The position numbers were made by a program, and so were the translations under genes. The notes under the pieces were generated by a model. It saw only the letters and a program-made list of their open reading frames with translations. It searched no databases and had not been told where the DNA came from. Of a stretch of DNA of 10,140 nt, positions 1-6,490 are shown piece after piece (the first letter of the stretch is position 1; each line of letters opens with the position of its first letter). Where the stretch lies: contig RFQN01000041.1 in assembly GCA_009924965.1 (NCBI GenBank), positions 1-10,140 on the forward strand, read 5' to 3'. The DNA is from Verrucomicrobiota bacterium. GTDB lineage: Bacteria; Verrucomicrobiota; Verrucomicrobiia; Opitutales; UBA953.

Positions 1-1976
1 CGCTCGCCTTACAACCCTACCCGTTCACGGGCCCCGACCTCCGCGACCCACAGCGCTTGGCCACCTTGCTCAAGGACACGAAGACCCGCACCTTTGACGG
101 CAAGTGGGAAAGCCACTCCGATCGCCTGAAATACGGCCTCTACCCCGCGCTCACGGCGACCTCGAAGAACGATGGGGTCCGGCGCTTCGACCACCTGTGG
201 GAGAGCCCGTATTTCGCGCTGGGCATGACTCAATACGCGTTCATCCAGCGCGTGACGCCCGCGACCCTGAAGACCTTTAGCACGCTGGAAGACACCCTGC
301 CGTTCCTGCAGGAGCTCATGGCCAACGCCGAGCTGATGGAAAAGTTCTTGGCCAACATCAAGGCCGAGGACGACGCCGGCGAAGCCATCAAGGTCTGGGC
401 CAAGTTGGCGGCGGACGACGCCAAGGAACTCAAGGGCAAGTACGTCAACCTGCAGCTCGCGGTCGCCTTCGTCTTCGACAAGAAGTTCACCTTCCGCCGC
501 GCCCGCGACCCGAAGGGAGAGTCCTTCACCGTCAACCCGCTGGAACGCTACCGCTACTTCCGTGACAACGCGCAACGCCAGCGCCTGGAGACCGACATCA
601 AGCGGCTGGAACCCTACGAACTCGTCTGGGTGGTCAGCGCCGAAGCCACGACCGAAGAGATGGAGTGGGCCCTCAAGGAAAACGACCTGAAGAAGCTCAA
701 GCTCGTCACGGCCGACCAGAAGAACGACTGGAGCGAGGCCTACCCGATGATCAACTACCGCATGGACTTCGTGACCGGCGCCAAGCCGCCGAAGGCCCCG
801 CCCGGCAAGAAGGCCTACAAGCCCCTGGCCGAAAGCTTCACGCGCGGCACCTTGGAAGAAATCTTCGAAGTGGGCGGCATCTGCATGGACCAGTCGCACT
901 TCGGGGCGACGTCCGCCCGCGCCTACGGTATCCCCGCGGCCTCCGTCGGCGGCGACGGCAACCGTGGCGGCCACGCCTGGTTCGCCTACATGATGCCCAC
1001 GCACCAGTGGAACATGGGCAACAGCTTCCACCCCTTCAGCGAGCCGCGCAACCTGCCGGGCACGGGGCGCTACGCCGATGGTTACGCCAACGGCCACACC
1101 CGCGACCCGCAGACCGGCAAAGGCATCGGCGAGTTCGAAGTCCAACTGATGGGCGACCCCGAGCGCCGGATGTCGGAACACTATCCGAAGAGCCTGCGCC
1201 TGCGCTTCGCGGCCAAGGTGTACCAAGGCAACAAGGATCAGGAAGGCCAACTGGAATGCCTGCAGTTCTCGACGCAGGTCGCGAAGATGTGCCTCGACGC
1301 CTGGCTGGAGACGGCCGACTGCCTCGAAGCCATGGGCACGAAGGCGACCTTCGACCGCTGGCGTGAGTTCGTGAAGTCGATGCGCTCGGCGTACCACGCT
1401 TTCGACGAGGACAAGCGCTGGCCCGACATGCTCATGATCGCCGACGGCTTCGCCGAGAAGCACGTCTGGACCGACCCCAAGATGACCCCCGAACAGGTCT
1501 ACATGGAGTGCAAGAACTCCTACAACCAGTTCATGAGCGAGAAGAAGCGCCTGCATGGGCAGACCTTCGACAAGACCCGCTACGACCTCATCGTCGTCGC
1601 GGTCGAACGCACGGCGCGACAACTCACCAAGGACAAATCCGCCAAGGGCCAGGAGAACCTCTTCTTCTTCATGCGCCATGCCCTGAAGGACAACATCGAG
1701 CACCTACCGACCTTCCGCAGCCTCCTGGACAACTTCTACGTCGCCGTGAAAGGCAACGCGACCTTGGAGCTCAGCTACGTCCGCGAGATCCGCCGCCTCT
1801 ACCAGAACGAGATGGCCGATACGGGCCATGATGTCTTCCGCATGAAGACCGTGCTCGGGCTGATCGAGACGATGGAGCCGTTCTTCGACAAGTGCAACCA
1901 GCCGGAGATGAAGAAGGAATTCGAACGCGACAAGGCGAAGATCCAGAAGGAACTCGATAAGCTGAAGAAGCAATGA
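1..1976 (+). CDS. Transglutaminase-like domain protein, 5' partial
   Basis: The reading frame is open from base 3 to the TGA at 1974-1976 (657 visible residues). It runs off the left edge, so the true start is outside; the TTG at 57 has no special support. The centre carries a transglutaminase-like core: GGICMDQ with the candidate nucleophile Cys at bases 882-884, GGHAW with His at 972-974, and QWNMGN, where Asn (1020-1022) sits four residues after Trp, the place usually held by the third catalytic residue Asp. Next comes GRYADGYANGHTRDPQTG, a stretch I associate from memory with large transglutaminase-like proteins of PVC bacteria. About 300 residues on each side are predicted from composition to be mostly helical and charged, ending in a Lys/Glu-rich tail. 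Whether it acts as a protease, a cross-linking enzyme or something else cannot be told. Secretion cannot be judged without the N-terminus. It overlaps pdxJ by ATGA, implying co-transcription. Confidence 0.8.
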   Translation, partial: LALQPYPFTGPDLRDPQRLATLLKDTKTRTFDGKWESHSDRLKYGLYPALTATSKNDGVRRFDHLWESPYFALGMTQYAFIQRVTPATLKTFSTLEDTLPFLQELMANAELMEKFLANIKAEDDAGEAIKVWAKLAADDAKELKGKYVNLQLAVAFVFDKKFTFRRARDPKGESFTVNPLERYRYFRDNAQRQRLETDIKRLEPYELVWVVSAEATTEEMEWALKENDLKKLKLVTADQKNDWSEAYPMINYRMDFVTGAKPPKAPPGKKAYKPLAESFTRGTLEEIFEVGGICMDQSHFGATSARAYGIPAASVGGDGNRGGHAWFAYMMPTHQWNMGNSFHPFSEPRNLPGTGRYADGYANGHTRDPQTGKGIGEFEVQLMGDPERRMSEHYPKSLRLRFAAKVYQGNKDQEGQLECLQFSTQVAKMCLDAWLETADCLEAMGTKATFDRWREFVKSMRSAYHAFDEDKRWPDMLMIADGFAEKHVWTDPKMTPEQVYMECKNSYNQFMSEKKRLHGQTFDKTRYDLIVVAVERTARQLTKDKSAKGQENLFFFMRHALKDNIEHLPTFRSLLDNFYVAVKGNATLELSYVREIRRLYQNEMADTGHDVFRMKTVLGLIETMEPFFDKCNQPEMKKEFERDKAKIQKELDKLKKQ

Positions 1977-2725
1977 GCCGGACCATCCTGCTGGGCGTCA
2001 ACATCGACCACGCGGCGACCGTCCGCCAAGCCCGCTACCGCGGCACGCACCACACGGTGCATGCCGAGCCGAGCCCGCTGGCCTTCACGCGCGAAGCCCT
2101 AGCCGGCGGCGCCGACGGCATCACCGTCCACCTGCGCGAAGATCGCCGCCACATCCAGGAAGAAGACGTCCTCGCCATCGCCCAGCTCCCTGGCGTCCGC
2201 CTCAACCTGGAGATGGCCTGCACGCCCTGGATGACGGACTTCGCCCGCCGCCTCCGTCCGGCCGCCGTCTGCCTGGTCCCGGAATCGCGCGAGGAAGTGA
2301 CCACCGAAGGCGGCTTGGAAGTCGCCGGCCAACGCGAGCGCGTGGCGGCTACCGTCGCGGCGCTCAAGGATGTCGGCATCGAAGTCTCCCTGTTCATCGG
2401 CGCCGAATCGGCCCAGATCGAGGCGGCCCACGCCGTGGGCGCACCCGTCGTCGAGCTGCACACCGGGGCCTTCGCCAACGCGTGGCTCAGCCCGGCGGCG
2501 GACGCGGAACTCGCGCGCCTGCGCGCGGGCTGCGAACTGGCCCATCGCCTGGGCCTCATCGTCAACGCCGGCCACGGCATCAACTACGACAACATCCGCG
2601 CCATCCTCACGCTGCCGCACCTGCACGAGCTGAACATCGGCCACACCATCGTGGCGCGTTCGCTCCTGACGGGTGCCCGCGCCGCCGTGGCGGAGATGAA
2701 GGCGCACCTGACCTGCGGCGCATGA
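1973..2725 (+). CDS. pdxJ: Pyridoxine 5'-phosphate synthase PdxJ
   Basis: PdxJ condenses 1-deoxy-D-xylulose 5-phosphate with 3-amino-2-oxopropyl phosphate to make pyridoxine 5'-phosphate, the last ring-forming step of the DXP-dependent vitamin B6 pathway in the cytosol. The 250-residue protein carries the family signatures: GVNIDHAATVRQAR (from residue 8), GITVHLREDRRHI with catalytic-site His53, NLEMA with Glu80, CLVPE and EVTTEGGL (100-115), VSLFIGA, HTGAFANA, VNAGHG with His201 and HELNIGH near residue 224. All expected active-site residues appear present. Residues 22-37 form a loop longer than that of the E. coli protein, a variation seen in other PdxJ lineages. The ATG overlaps the preceding stop (ATGA), with no strong ribosome-binding site, so translation is probably coupled. 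Its own TGA overlaps the acpS start in the same way. Confidence 0.97.
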   Translation: MSRTILLGVNIDHAATVRQARYRGTHHTVHAEPSPLAFTREALAGGADGITVHLREDRRHIQEEDVLAIAQLPGVRLNLEMACTPWMTDFARRLRPAAVCLVPESREEVTTEGGLEVAGQRERVAATVAALKDVGIEVSLFIGAESAQIEAAHAVGAPVVELHTGAFANAWLSPAADAELARLRAGCELAHRLGLIVNAGHGINYDNIRAILTLPHLHELNIGHTIVARSLLTGARAAVAEMKAHLTCGA

Positions 2726-3117
2726 ACCTATCCGGCGGTAACGTAATCGGTGTCGGCGTCGACCTGACGGAGGTCGCCCGCATCCGCTCCGCCCACGAGA
2801 AACATGGGGCCGCCTTCCTCGACAAGGTCTTCACGCCGGCGGAACAGGCCCTCTGCTTAGCCAAGGCCGACCCCTACCCTTCCCTCGCCGCGCGCTTCGC
2901 GGCCAAGGAAGCCGTCAGCAAGGCCTTCGGCACGGGCTTGGGGGCCGACCTCCACCTGACGAGCGTCTCGGTCCTCCACGGCCCCCAGGAAGGCCCGCTC
3001 GTGGTGCTCGACGACAAAGCCCAAGCGTTGCTGACCCGCCAAGGGGGCACGCGGGTCCTGGTGTCGCTCACGCACACCGACGACCTGGCCCAAGCGTTCG
3101 CGGTGATCGTCCGCTAA
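2722..3117 (+). CDS. acpS: Holo-[acyl-carrier-protein] synthase AcpS
   Basis: AcpS transfers 4'-phosphopantetheine from coenzyme A to a serine of apo-ACP, activating it for fatty acid synthesis. The 131-residue product is normal length for the single-domain bacterial enzyme. Motifs: IGVGVDLTEVARI with metal-binding Asp14, FTPAEQ (37-42), and ARFAAKEAVSKAFGTG with metal-binding Glu63. The C-terminal segment VSLTHTDDLAQAFAV matches the family's usual VSISHT...A.A pattern, with Thr for the first Ser. The ATG at 2722 overlaps the pdxJ stop (ATGA) and places the first beta strand at the normal distance. A longer open frame reaching back to 2482 lies inside pdxJ and adds only low-complexity, Arg/Pro-rich residues, so it is not the start. 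The pairing of pdxJ with acpS is common in bacteria. Confidence 0.96.
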   Translation: MNLSGGNVIGVGVDLTEVARIRSAHEKHGAAFLDKVFTPAEQALCLAKADPYPSLAARFAAKEAVSKAFGTGLGADLHLTSVSVLHGPQEGPLVVLDDKAQALLTRQGGTRVLVSLTHTDDLAQAFAVIVR

Positions 3118-3118
3118 C

Positions 3119-4600
3119 ATGCCGCGCGCTTACCTGCCTGTCTGGTCCTGCGCCGAAGCCGCCCGGAAAGAACGGGCGTTCCTGCGCGGCAGCGAAGCCA
3201 AGTCCCTCGCGTTGATGCGGCGCGCGGCCACCGGCATCCGCGACGAGATCGTCGCGCACCTCGGGCCCAACCTGCCCCGCATCCTCGTCCTCGCCGGCAA
3301 AGGCAACAACGGCGCCGACGCCGTGCTCACGGCGGCCTTGCTGCGCCAGCCACGGGCCGAAATCACCGTCTTGTTCGCCGAAGGACTCCCCTCCACCGGA
3401 CAGCCGGCGGTCATCTGGTCACAGCACGGCGCGGGCATGCGGGTCGCGGGACCCAAGGACTTAGCGCGCCTCAGCCGCGGCACCTTCGACGTCATCCTCG
3501 ATGGTTTACTCGGGCAAGGCTTCCGCCCGCCGCTGCGCGCTCCCTACGCCGCCCTGCTGCGCCAGTGCGCCCAGCTCCGTGGCTTCCGCGTCGCCATCGA
3601 CCTTCCGAGCGGACTCGGTGATGAAGCTAGCGGCCCTGCGCTCCGCGCGGACCTCACTGTTTCGATCGGCGCCCTGAAGCGTCCCCTGCTCACCGCAAGC
3701 GCGGAAGCCATCCGCGGACGCTTACGCGTCATCGACCTCGGCCTGCCAGGGAAGAGCGGCGTCGAAAGCTGTGCCACGGGAGAAGTGCTCGACATCCTCC
3801 GTGGACTGCGGCCGGCCCGCACCGAAAAGCGTCAGCAAGGGCGCGTGCTCATCGTCGCAGGATCGCAAGCGATGCCAGGGGCGGCGTTGATGAACACGGC
3901 CGCCGCTCTGCAAGCCGGGGCGGGGCTCGTCACCACGTGCCTCCCGCAGGCGATGTTGGCTCGCGCCGCCATCGCCTACCCCGAAGCCATGTGGCGCGGC
4001 CTGCTGACTGCGGACGATGGCACGCTGAACACGCCGCCCGACGTCGCCACGATGGCGAACAAGGACGTCCTGCTGACTGGCTCCGGCATGGGCGCAAGCG
4101 CCGTCCCATACCTGCGTGCCCTCGTCACCGCGTTCACGGGGGACTGCGTCCTCGATGCCGATGCCCTCCGGCCAGAAGTTGTGCAAGCCGCTCGACCGAA
4201 ACGCCGGACGGTCGTGCTCTTGCCGCATGCGGGAGAATTCCTCCGCTTGAGCGGGAAACCGCTGAGCAGCGCCCACGGGATGGCGTACGCCCGCCGCACG
4301 GGCACCCTCATCGTGCTGAAAGGCCCGCTCACGGCCGTGACCGATGGCCGCAGGTTGGTGCATATCCCCTTCGGTGGCCCGGCGCTGGCGCGAGGCGGTT
4401 CCGGCGATCTCTTGGCCGGCATCGTCGCTGCCGTCCTCGCCCGACGCCGCACCCTCGGCTTAAGCGCCTTCGACGCCGTCGTCGCCGCGGTGACGTGGCA
4501 TGCGCAAGCCGCGGATCTCCTCAGGCAACAACGAGGCGAAGAGGCCATCCGCACCACGGAGCTTCTCCCTAGGTTATCGCCAGTCTTGCAGACGCGCTGA
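3119..4600 (+). CDS. nnrD: Bifunctional NAD(P)HX epimerase/dehydratase
   Basis: Enzymes of this family repair hydrated NADH and NADPH. The N-terminal YjeF_N half epimerises R- to S-NAD(P)HX; the C-terminal carbohydrate-kinase-like half dehydrates S-NAD(P)HX using ADP or ATP. At 493 residues the protein has the usual fused length. N-terminal half: a GKGNNGADA loop (60-68, usually GxGNNGGDG), DGLLGQG with candidate catalytic Asp128, and IDLPSGLGDEASG (160-172). C-terminal half: GRVLIVAGS (241-249), AALQAGAGLV, GSGMG (321-325, usually GPGLG), DADAL (346-350), PHAGEF (369-374), KGPLTAVTDG (401-410) and the catalytic GGSGDLLAGIV with Asp429. The dehydratase half looks intact; the epimerase half departs from consensus at several places (see findings). 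The ATG begins one base after the acpS stop, with no visible Shine-Dalgarno sequence. nnrE would name the epimerase half. Confidence 0.93.
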   Translation: MPRAYLPVWSCAEAARKERAFLRGSEAKSLALMRRAATGIRDEIVAHLGPNLPRILVLAGKGNNGADAVLTAALLRQPRAEITVLFAEGLPSTGQPAVIWSQHGAGMRVAGPKDLARLSRGTFDVILDGLLGQGFRPPLRAPYAALLRQCAQLRGFRVAIDLPSGLGDEASGPALRADLTVSIGALKRPLLTASAEAIRGRLRVIDLGLPGKSGVESCATGEVLDILRGLRPARTEKRQQGRVLIVAGSQAMPGAALMNTAAALQAGAGLVTTCLPQAMLARAAIAYPEAMWRGLLTADDGTLNTPPDVATMANKDVLLTGSGMGASAVPYLRALVTAFTGDCVLDADALRPEVVQAARPKRRTVVLLPHAGEFLRLSGKPLSSAHGMAYARRTGTLIVLKGPLTAVTDGRRLVHIPFGGPALARGGSGDLLAGIVAAVLARRRTLGLSAFDAVVAAVTWHAQAADLLRQQRGEEAIRTTELLPRLSPVLQTR

Positions 4601-4620
4601 GCAGGCTCCGTATCGGCGGG

Positions 4621-5706
4621 ATGCACCCGCTGCCTTCGGACCTAAGGACGCTTCGGCTCATCCTGAACGGGCTCACCGGCCTCGGGCCCGTTTCGGCGCG
4701 CCGTCTGCAGGAAGCCTTTGGCGGAGACCTCCGCCGCGCGCTGTCCGCAGACGCTAAATCCCTCCAACAGGTCAAAGGCCTCACCGCCCCGATGGTGGCG
4801 AGCCTCCTGCGGCGCGACTTCGACCACACCGCCGAACTCGAGAGAGCCAGCGCCTTGAACTTCCGGATCCTGCATGAGGCCGACGACCTCTGGCCCGATG
4901 CCCTCCGGCAACTCTGGGACGCGCCGCTCGTGCTCTATCTGGAAGGTGCGGCGGTGCCTAACGACCGCACCGTGGCCATCATCGGCTCTCGCCATTGCAC
5001 GCCCTACGGCGCCGGCTTGGCTCGCAGCCTGGCGCGTGACCTCGCCAAACTCGGCTGGTGGATCGTCAGCGGCCTCGCCCGCGGCATCGATTTCGCGGCC
5101 CACGAAGGGGCGCTGGAAGCGGAGGGACGGACGGCGGCAGTGCTCGGCCACGGCCTCGACCTCACCTACCCGCCCGAAGCCTACAAACTCCGCCGCCGCA
5201 TGACCGAGCGTGGCTGCGTGCTGTCGGAGTTCCCGCTGGGGCGACCGGCCGACCGCCAAAGCTTCCCGCAACGCAACCGCATCGTCGCCGGCCTAGCCCG
5301 CGCCGTCATCGTGGTCGAGACCGACGTCGATGGCGGCAGCATGATCACGGCGCGTTTCGCGGGCGAACAAGGCAAGACCCTCTGCGCCTTACCCGGCCGC
5401 GTCGATAGCCCGACCAGCCGCGGCTGCCATGCGCTCATTCGCGACGGCGCGACCTTGGTTTCGTCACTCGACGACATCCTCGCCGAGCTCGGCGAAGCGC
5501 GCGGCCAGCTCTCGTTGCCACTGGAGAAGCTCGATGCGAGCGACGCCCGTTGGCTGCGGCATTTCGGCGGGGGCACGGCCCACGATTCGGAATCGCTGGC
5601 GGCGGCGGCGCACTGCACGCACGCCGAGGCCGCGGTCGCGCTGACGATGCTGGAAATCAAAGGCCACCTGCTCCGCCGCAGCGACGGGCGGCACGAACGC
5701 GCCTGA
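4621..5706 (+). CDS. dprA: DNA processing protein DprA
   Basis: DprA (Smf) binds single-stranded DNA entering the cell during natural transformation, protects it and loads RecA. The 361-residue protein has three recognisable parts. Residues 8-65 look like the helix-hairpin-helix/SAM-like N-terminal domain (LTGLGPVSARRL). The Rossmann-fold core runs from about 115 to 285: VAIIGSRHCTPYG (118-130), VSGLARGIDFAAH (149-161), LSEFPLG (201-207), FPQRNRIVAGL (215-225), GGSMITARFA (238-247) and LPGRVDSP (257-264). A C-terminal winged-helix-like region covers about 305-355 (LAAAAHCTHAEAAVALTMLE). The ATG at 4621 lies 20 bp after the previous stop; there is no good Shine-Dalgarno sequence. The gene is full length, so the organism may be transformable, although dprA occurs widely without proven competence. 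It is the last gene of the + strand operon. Confidence 0.96.
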   Translation: MHPLPSDLRTLRLILNGLTGLGPVSARRLQEAFGGDLRRALSADAKSLQQVKGLTAPMVASLLRRDFDHTAELERASALNFRILHEADDLWPDALRQLWDAPLVLYLEGAAVPNDRTVAIIGSRHCTPYGAGLARSLARDLAKLGWWIVSGLARGIDFAAHEGALEAEGRTAAVLGHGLDLTYPPEAYKLRRRMTERGCVLSEFPLGRPADRQSFPQRNRIVAGLARAVIVVETDVDGGSMITARFAGEQGKTLCALPGRVDSPTSRGCHALIRDGATLVSSLDDILAELGEARGQLSLPLEKLDASDARWLRHFGGGTAHDSESLAAAAHCTHAEAAVALTMLEIKGHLLRRSDGRHERA

Positions 5707-5709
5707 TCA
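5704..5709. other. Abutting convergent stop codons, TGATCA
   Basis: The palindrome TGATCA is the dprA stop (TGA on +, 5704-5706) joined directly to the stop of the facing DUF218 gene (TCA on +, TGA on -, 5707-5709). No intergenic base separates the two converging genes, so any terminator for one must lie inside the coding sequence of the other. Confidence 0.95.
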
Positions 5710-6339
5710 ACGGACCGGCTCGTTCCCTGTGGAGACCGGCTGCGCGGTCGACAGCTCGCTGCCGGTCAACCAATCCCACACGGCCTTGGGCTTCGCGAGC
5801 AGATCGCGCGACGCGCCCCAGAGCGGGCGCCAACCATCGCCGAAGGCGGATGGGTAAGCGCAGGCCTTGAGTTGCAGACGGTCGGCGATCCAAAGCGCGC
5901 GGTCGCAGTGCCAACCTTGGGAGACGAAGACCACAGGCTCGCCTGGATAGCAGGCTGCCACGCGGTGCACGGAATCGATGGTCCGCCACCCATACGGATC
6001 CCGAACGATCGGGCAGGTCACGCCGGCGGCCCGGAGCTCGCGCGCCATCGCAAAAGTCTGAGACTCAATCCCGGATACGACCGCCACCTTCACGCGCCCC
6101 GACTTGCACAGTTCGGCGGCAGCCTCGATGCGCGGACGATAGGTACCGGTTGGGGTGGTCGTGGAGCCCACGAACTCGTTGGTCCCCAGCACGACCATAA
6201 TAGACCCAGCGGGAACCGCTGCGGCCTGAGAGATTGAACGACCCACCCCAGCAGACCAGAGCCAGGCATTGGCCAAGACCCCGAAAACCAACATAACGAG
6301 CAAAAGGACCAGACTGGCCCGGCGGAGAGCTTTAAGCAC
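5707..6339 (-). CDS. SanA/YdcF-like DUF218 membrane-anchored protein
   Basis: The 210-residue protein begins with a short positive stretch (LKALRR) and one hydrophobic segment at about residues 9-30, which should anchor it in the inner membrane with the rest outside the cytoplasm. The following domain matches DUF218 as in E. coli SanA: VVLGTNEFVGSTT (49-61), YRPRIEAAAELCKSGRV (67-83), AVVSGIES, YGWRTIDSVHR (116-126, compare the GFRTLDS motif of SanA) and VFVSQGWHCDRALWIA (137-152). SanA-like proteins affect envelope barrier function and vancomycin resistance at high temperature; their biochemical activity is not established. The start is GTG at 6339-6337, the first possible start after an in-frame stop at 6384-6382, and it gives a normal anchor. 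No Shine-Dalgarno sequence precedes it. The gene converges on dprA and diverges from the sigma-54 regulator. Confidence 0.85.
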   Translation of the reverse strand: MLKALRRASLVLLLVMLVFGVLANAWLWSAGVGRSISQAAAVPAGSIMVVLGTNEFVGSTTTPTGTYRPRIEAAAELCKSGRVKVAVVSGIESQTFAMARELRAAGVTCPIVRDPYGWRTIDSVHRVAACYPGEPVVFVSQGWHCDRALWIADRLQLKACAYPSAFGDGWRPLWGASRDLLAKPKAVWDWLTGSELSTAQPVSTGNEPVR

Positions 6340-6361
6340 AAGGAGGACCCTAAAACTGCTA

Positions 6362-6383
6362 AAAAGGCCTGCAAACGCCTTTT
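6362..6383. promoter_or_regulatory. Inverted repeat AAAAGGC-N8-GCCTTTT
   Basis: A perfect 7-bp inverted repeat with an 8-base spacer, extendable by CT/AG across a one-base bulge. Its centre (about 6372.5) is roughly 117 bp upstream of the transcription start predicted from the sigma-54 match, within the usual -80 to -200 range for enhancer sites of NtrC-type activators. Read on the - strand it also resembles a short Rho-independent hairpin (stem followed by five Ts) in the leader of the DUF218 gene, so an attenuator or terminator is the main alternative. Confidence 0.45.
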
Positions 6384-6463
6384 AGACCTAAATATGCTCA
6401 AAAATAAGCAGACCCCTATTGCCCTCAGGCTCTTTCACAACAAAAGTGGGGGTATCCGCTCTC

Positions 6464-6478
6464 TGGCACGCTTTCTGC
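6464..6478 (+). promoter_or_regulatory. Sigma-54 (-24/-12) promoter candidate
   Basis: The sequence TGGCACGCTTTCTGC matches the sigma-54 consensus TGGCAC-N5-TTGC at all but one specified base (C for the first T of TTGC), with the invariant GG and GC at the required spacing. It lies directly upstream of a gene for a sigma-54 activator, which strengthens the match. Counting from the GC as -13/-12 puts the transcription start near 6489-6490, one or two bases before the ATG at 6491. Confidence 0.6.
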
Positions 6479-6490
6479 CTACTTTTACCC

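Larger units (their letters stand above)
6340..6490. promoter_or_regulatory. AT-richer divergent control region
   Basis: This is the only sizeable intergenic stretch in the window and it is visibly richer in A and T than the flanking genes, especially 6340-6410. It must serve the DUF218 gene on the left (- strand) and the sigma-54 regulator on the right (+ strand). It holds the inverted repeat at 6362-6383 and the sigma-54 promoter match at 6464-6478, listed separately. I could not identify a convincing sigma-70 -35/-10 pair for either direction. CTAAAA is repeated directly at 6350-6355 and 6359-6364 and appears inverted (TTTTAG) at 6380-6385. Confidence 0.7.

Noticed and set aside
9..1703. 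A 564-residue open frame on the - strand opposite the transglutaminase-like gene.
   Set aside because: It mirrors a clearly coding + strand gene in GC-rich DNA, its composition (Gly, Val, Ala, His, Arg, Leu rich) is typical of such antisense shadows, and no protein family is recognisable.
2482..2721. An N-terminal extension of acpS inside pdxJ.
   Set aside because: The extra residues are Arg/Pro/Ala-rich out-of-frame translation of pdxJ; ATG 2722 gives a full-length AcpS with the usual ATGA overlap.
6340..6347. AAGGAGGA on the + strand, a perfect Shine-Dalgarno sequence.
   Set aside because: No start codon with an open frame follows within useful distance on the + strand, and the downstream ATG is about 145 bp away.
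6419..6490. An upstream TTG extension of the sigma-54 regulator.
   Set aside because: The added 24 residues are absent from normal receiver domains and would cover the sigma-54 promoter match; ATG 6491 fits the family.
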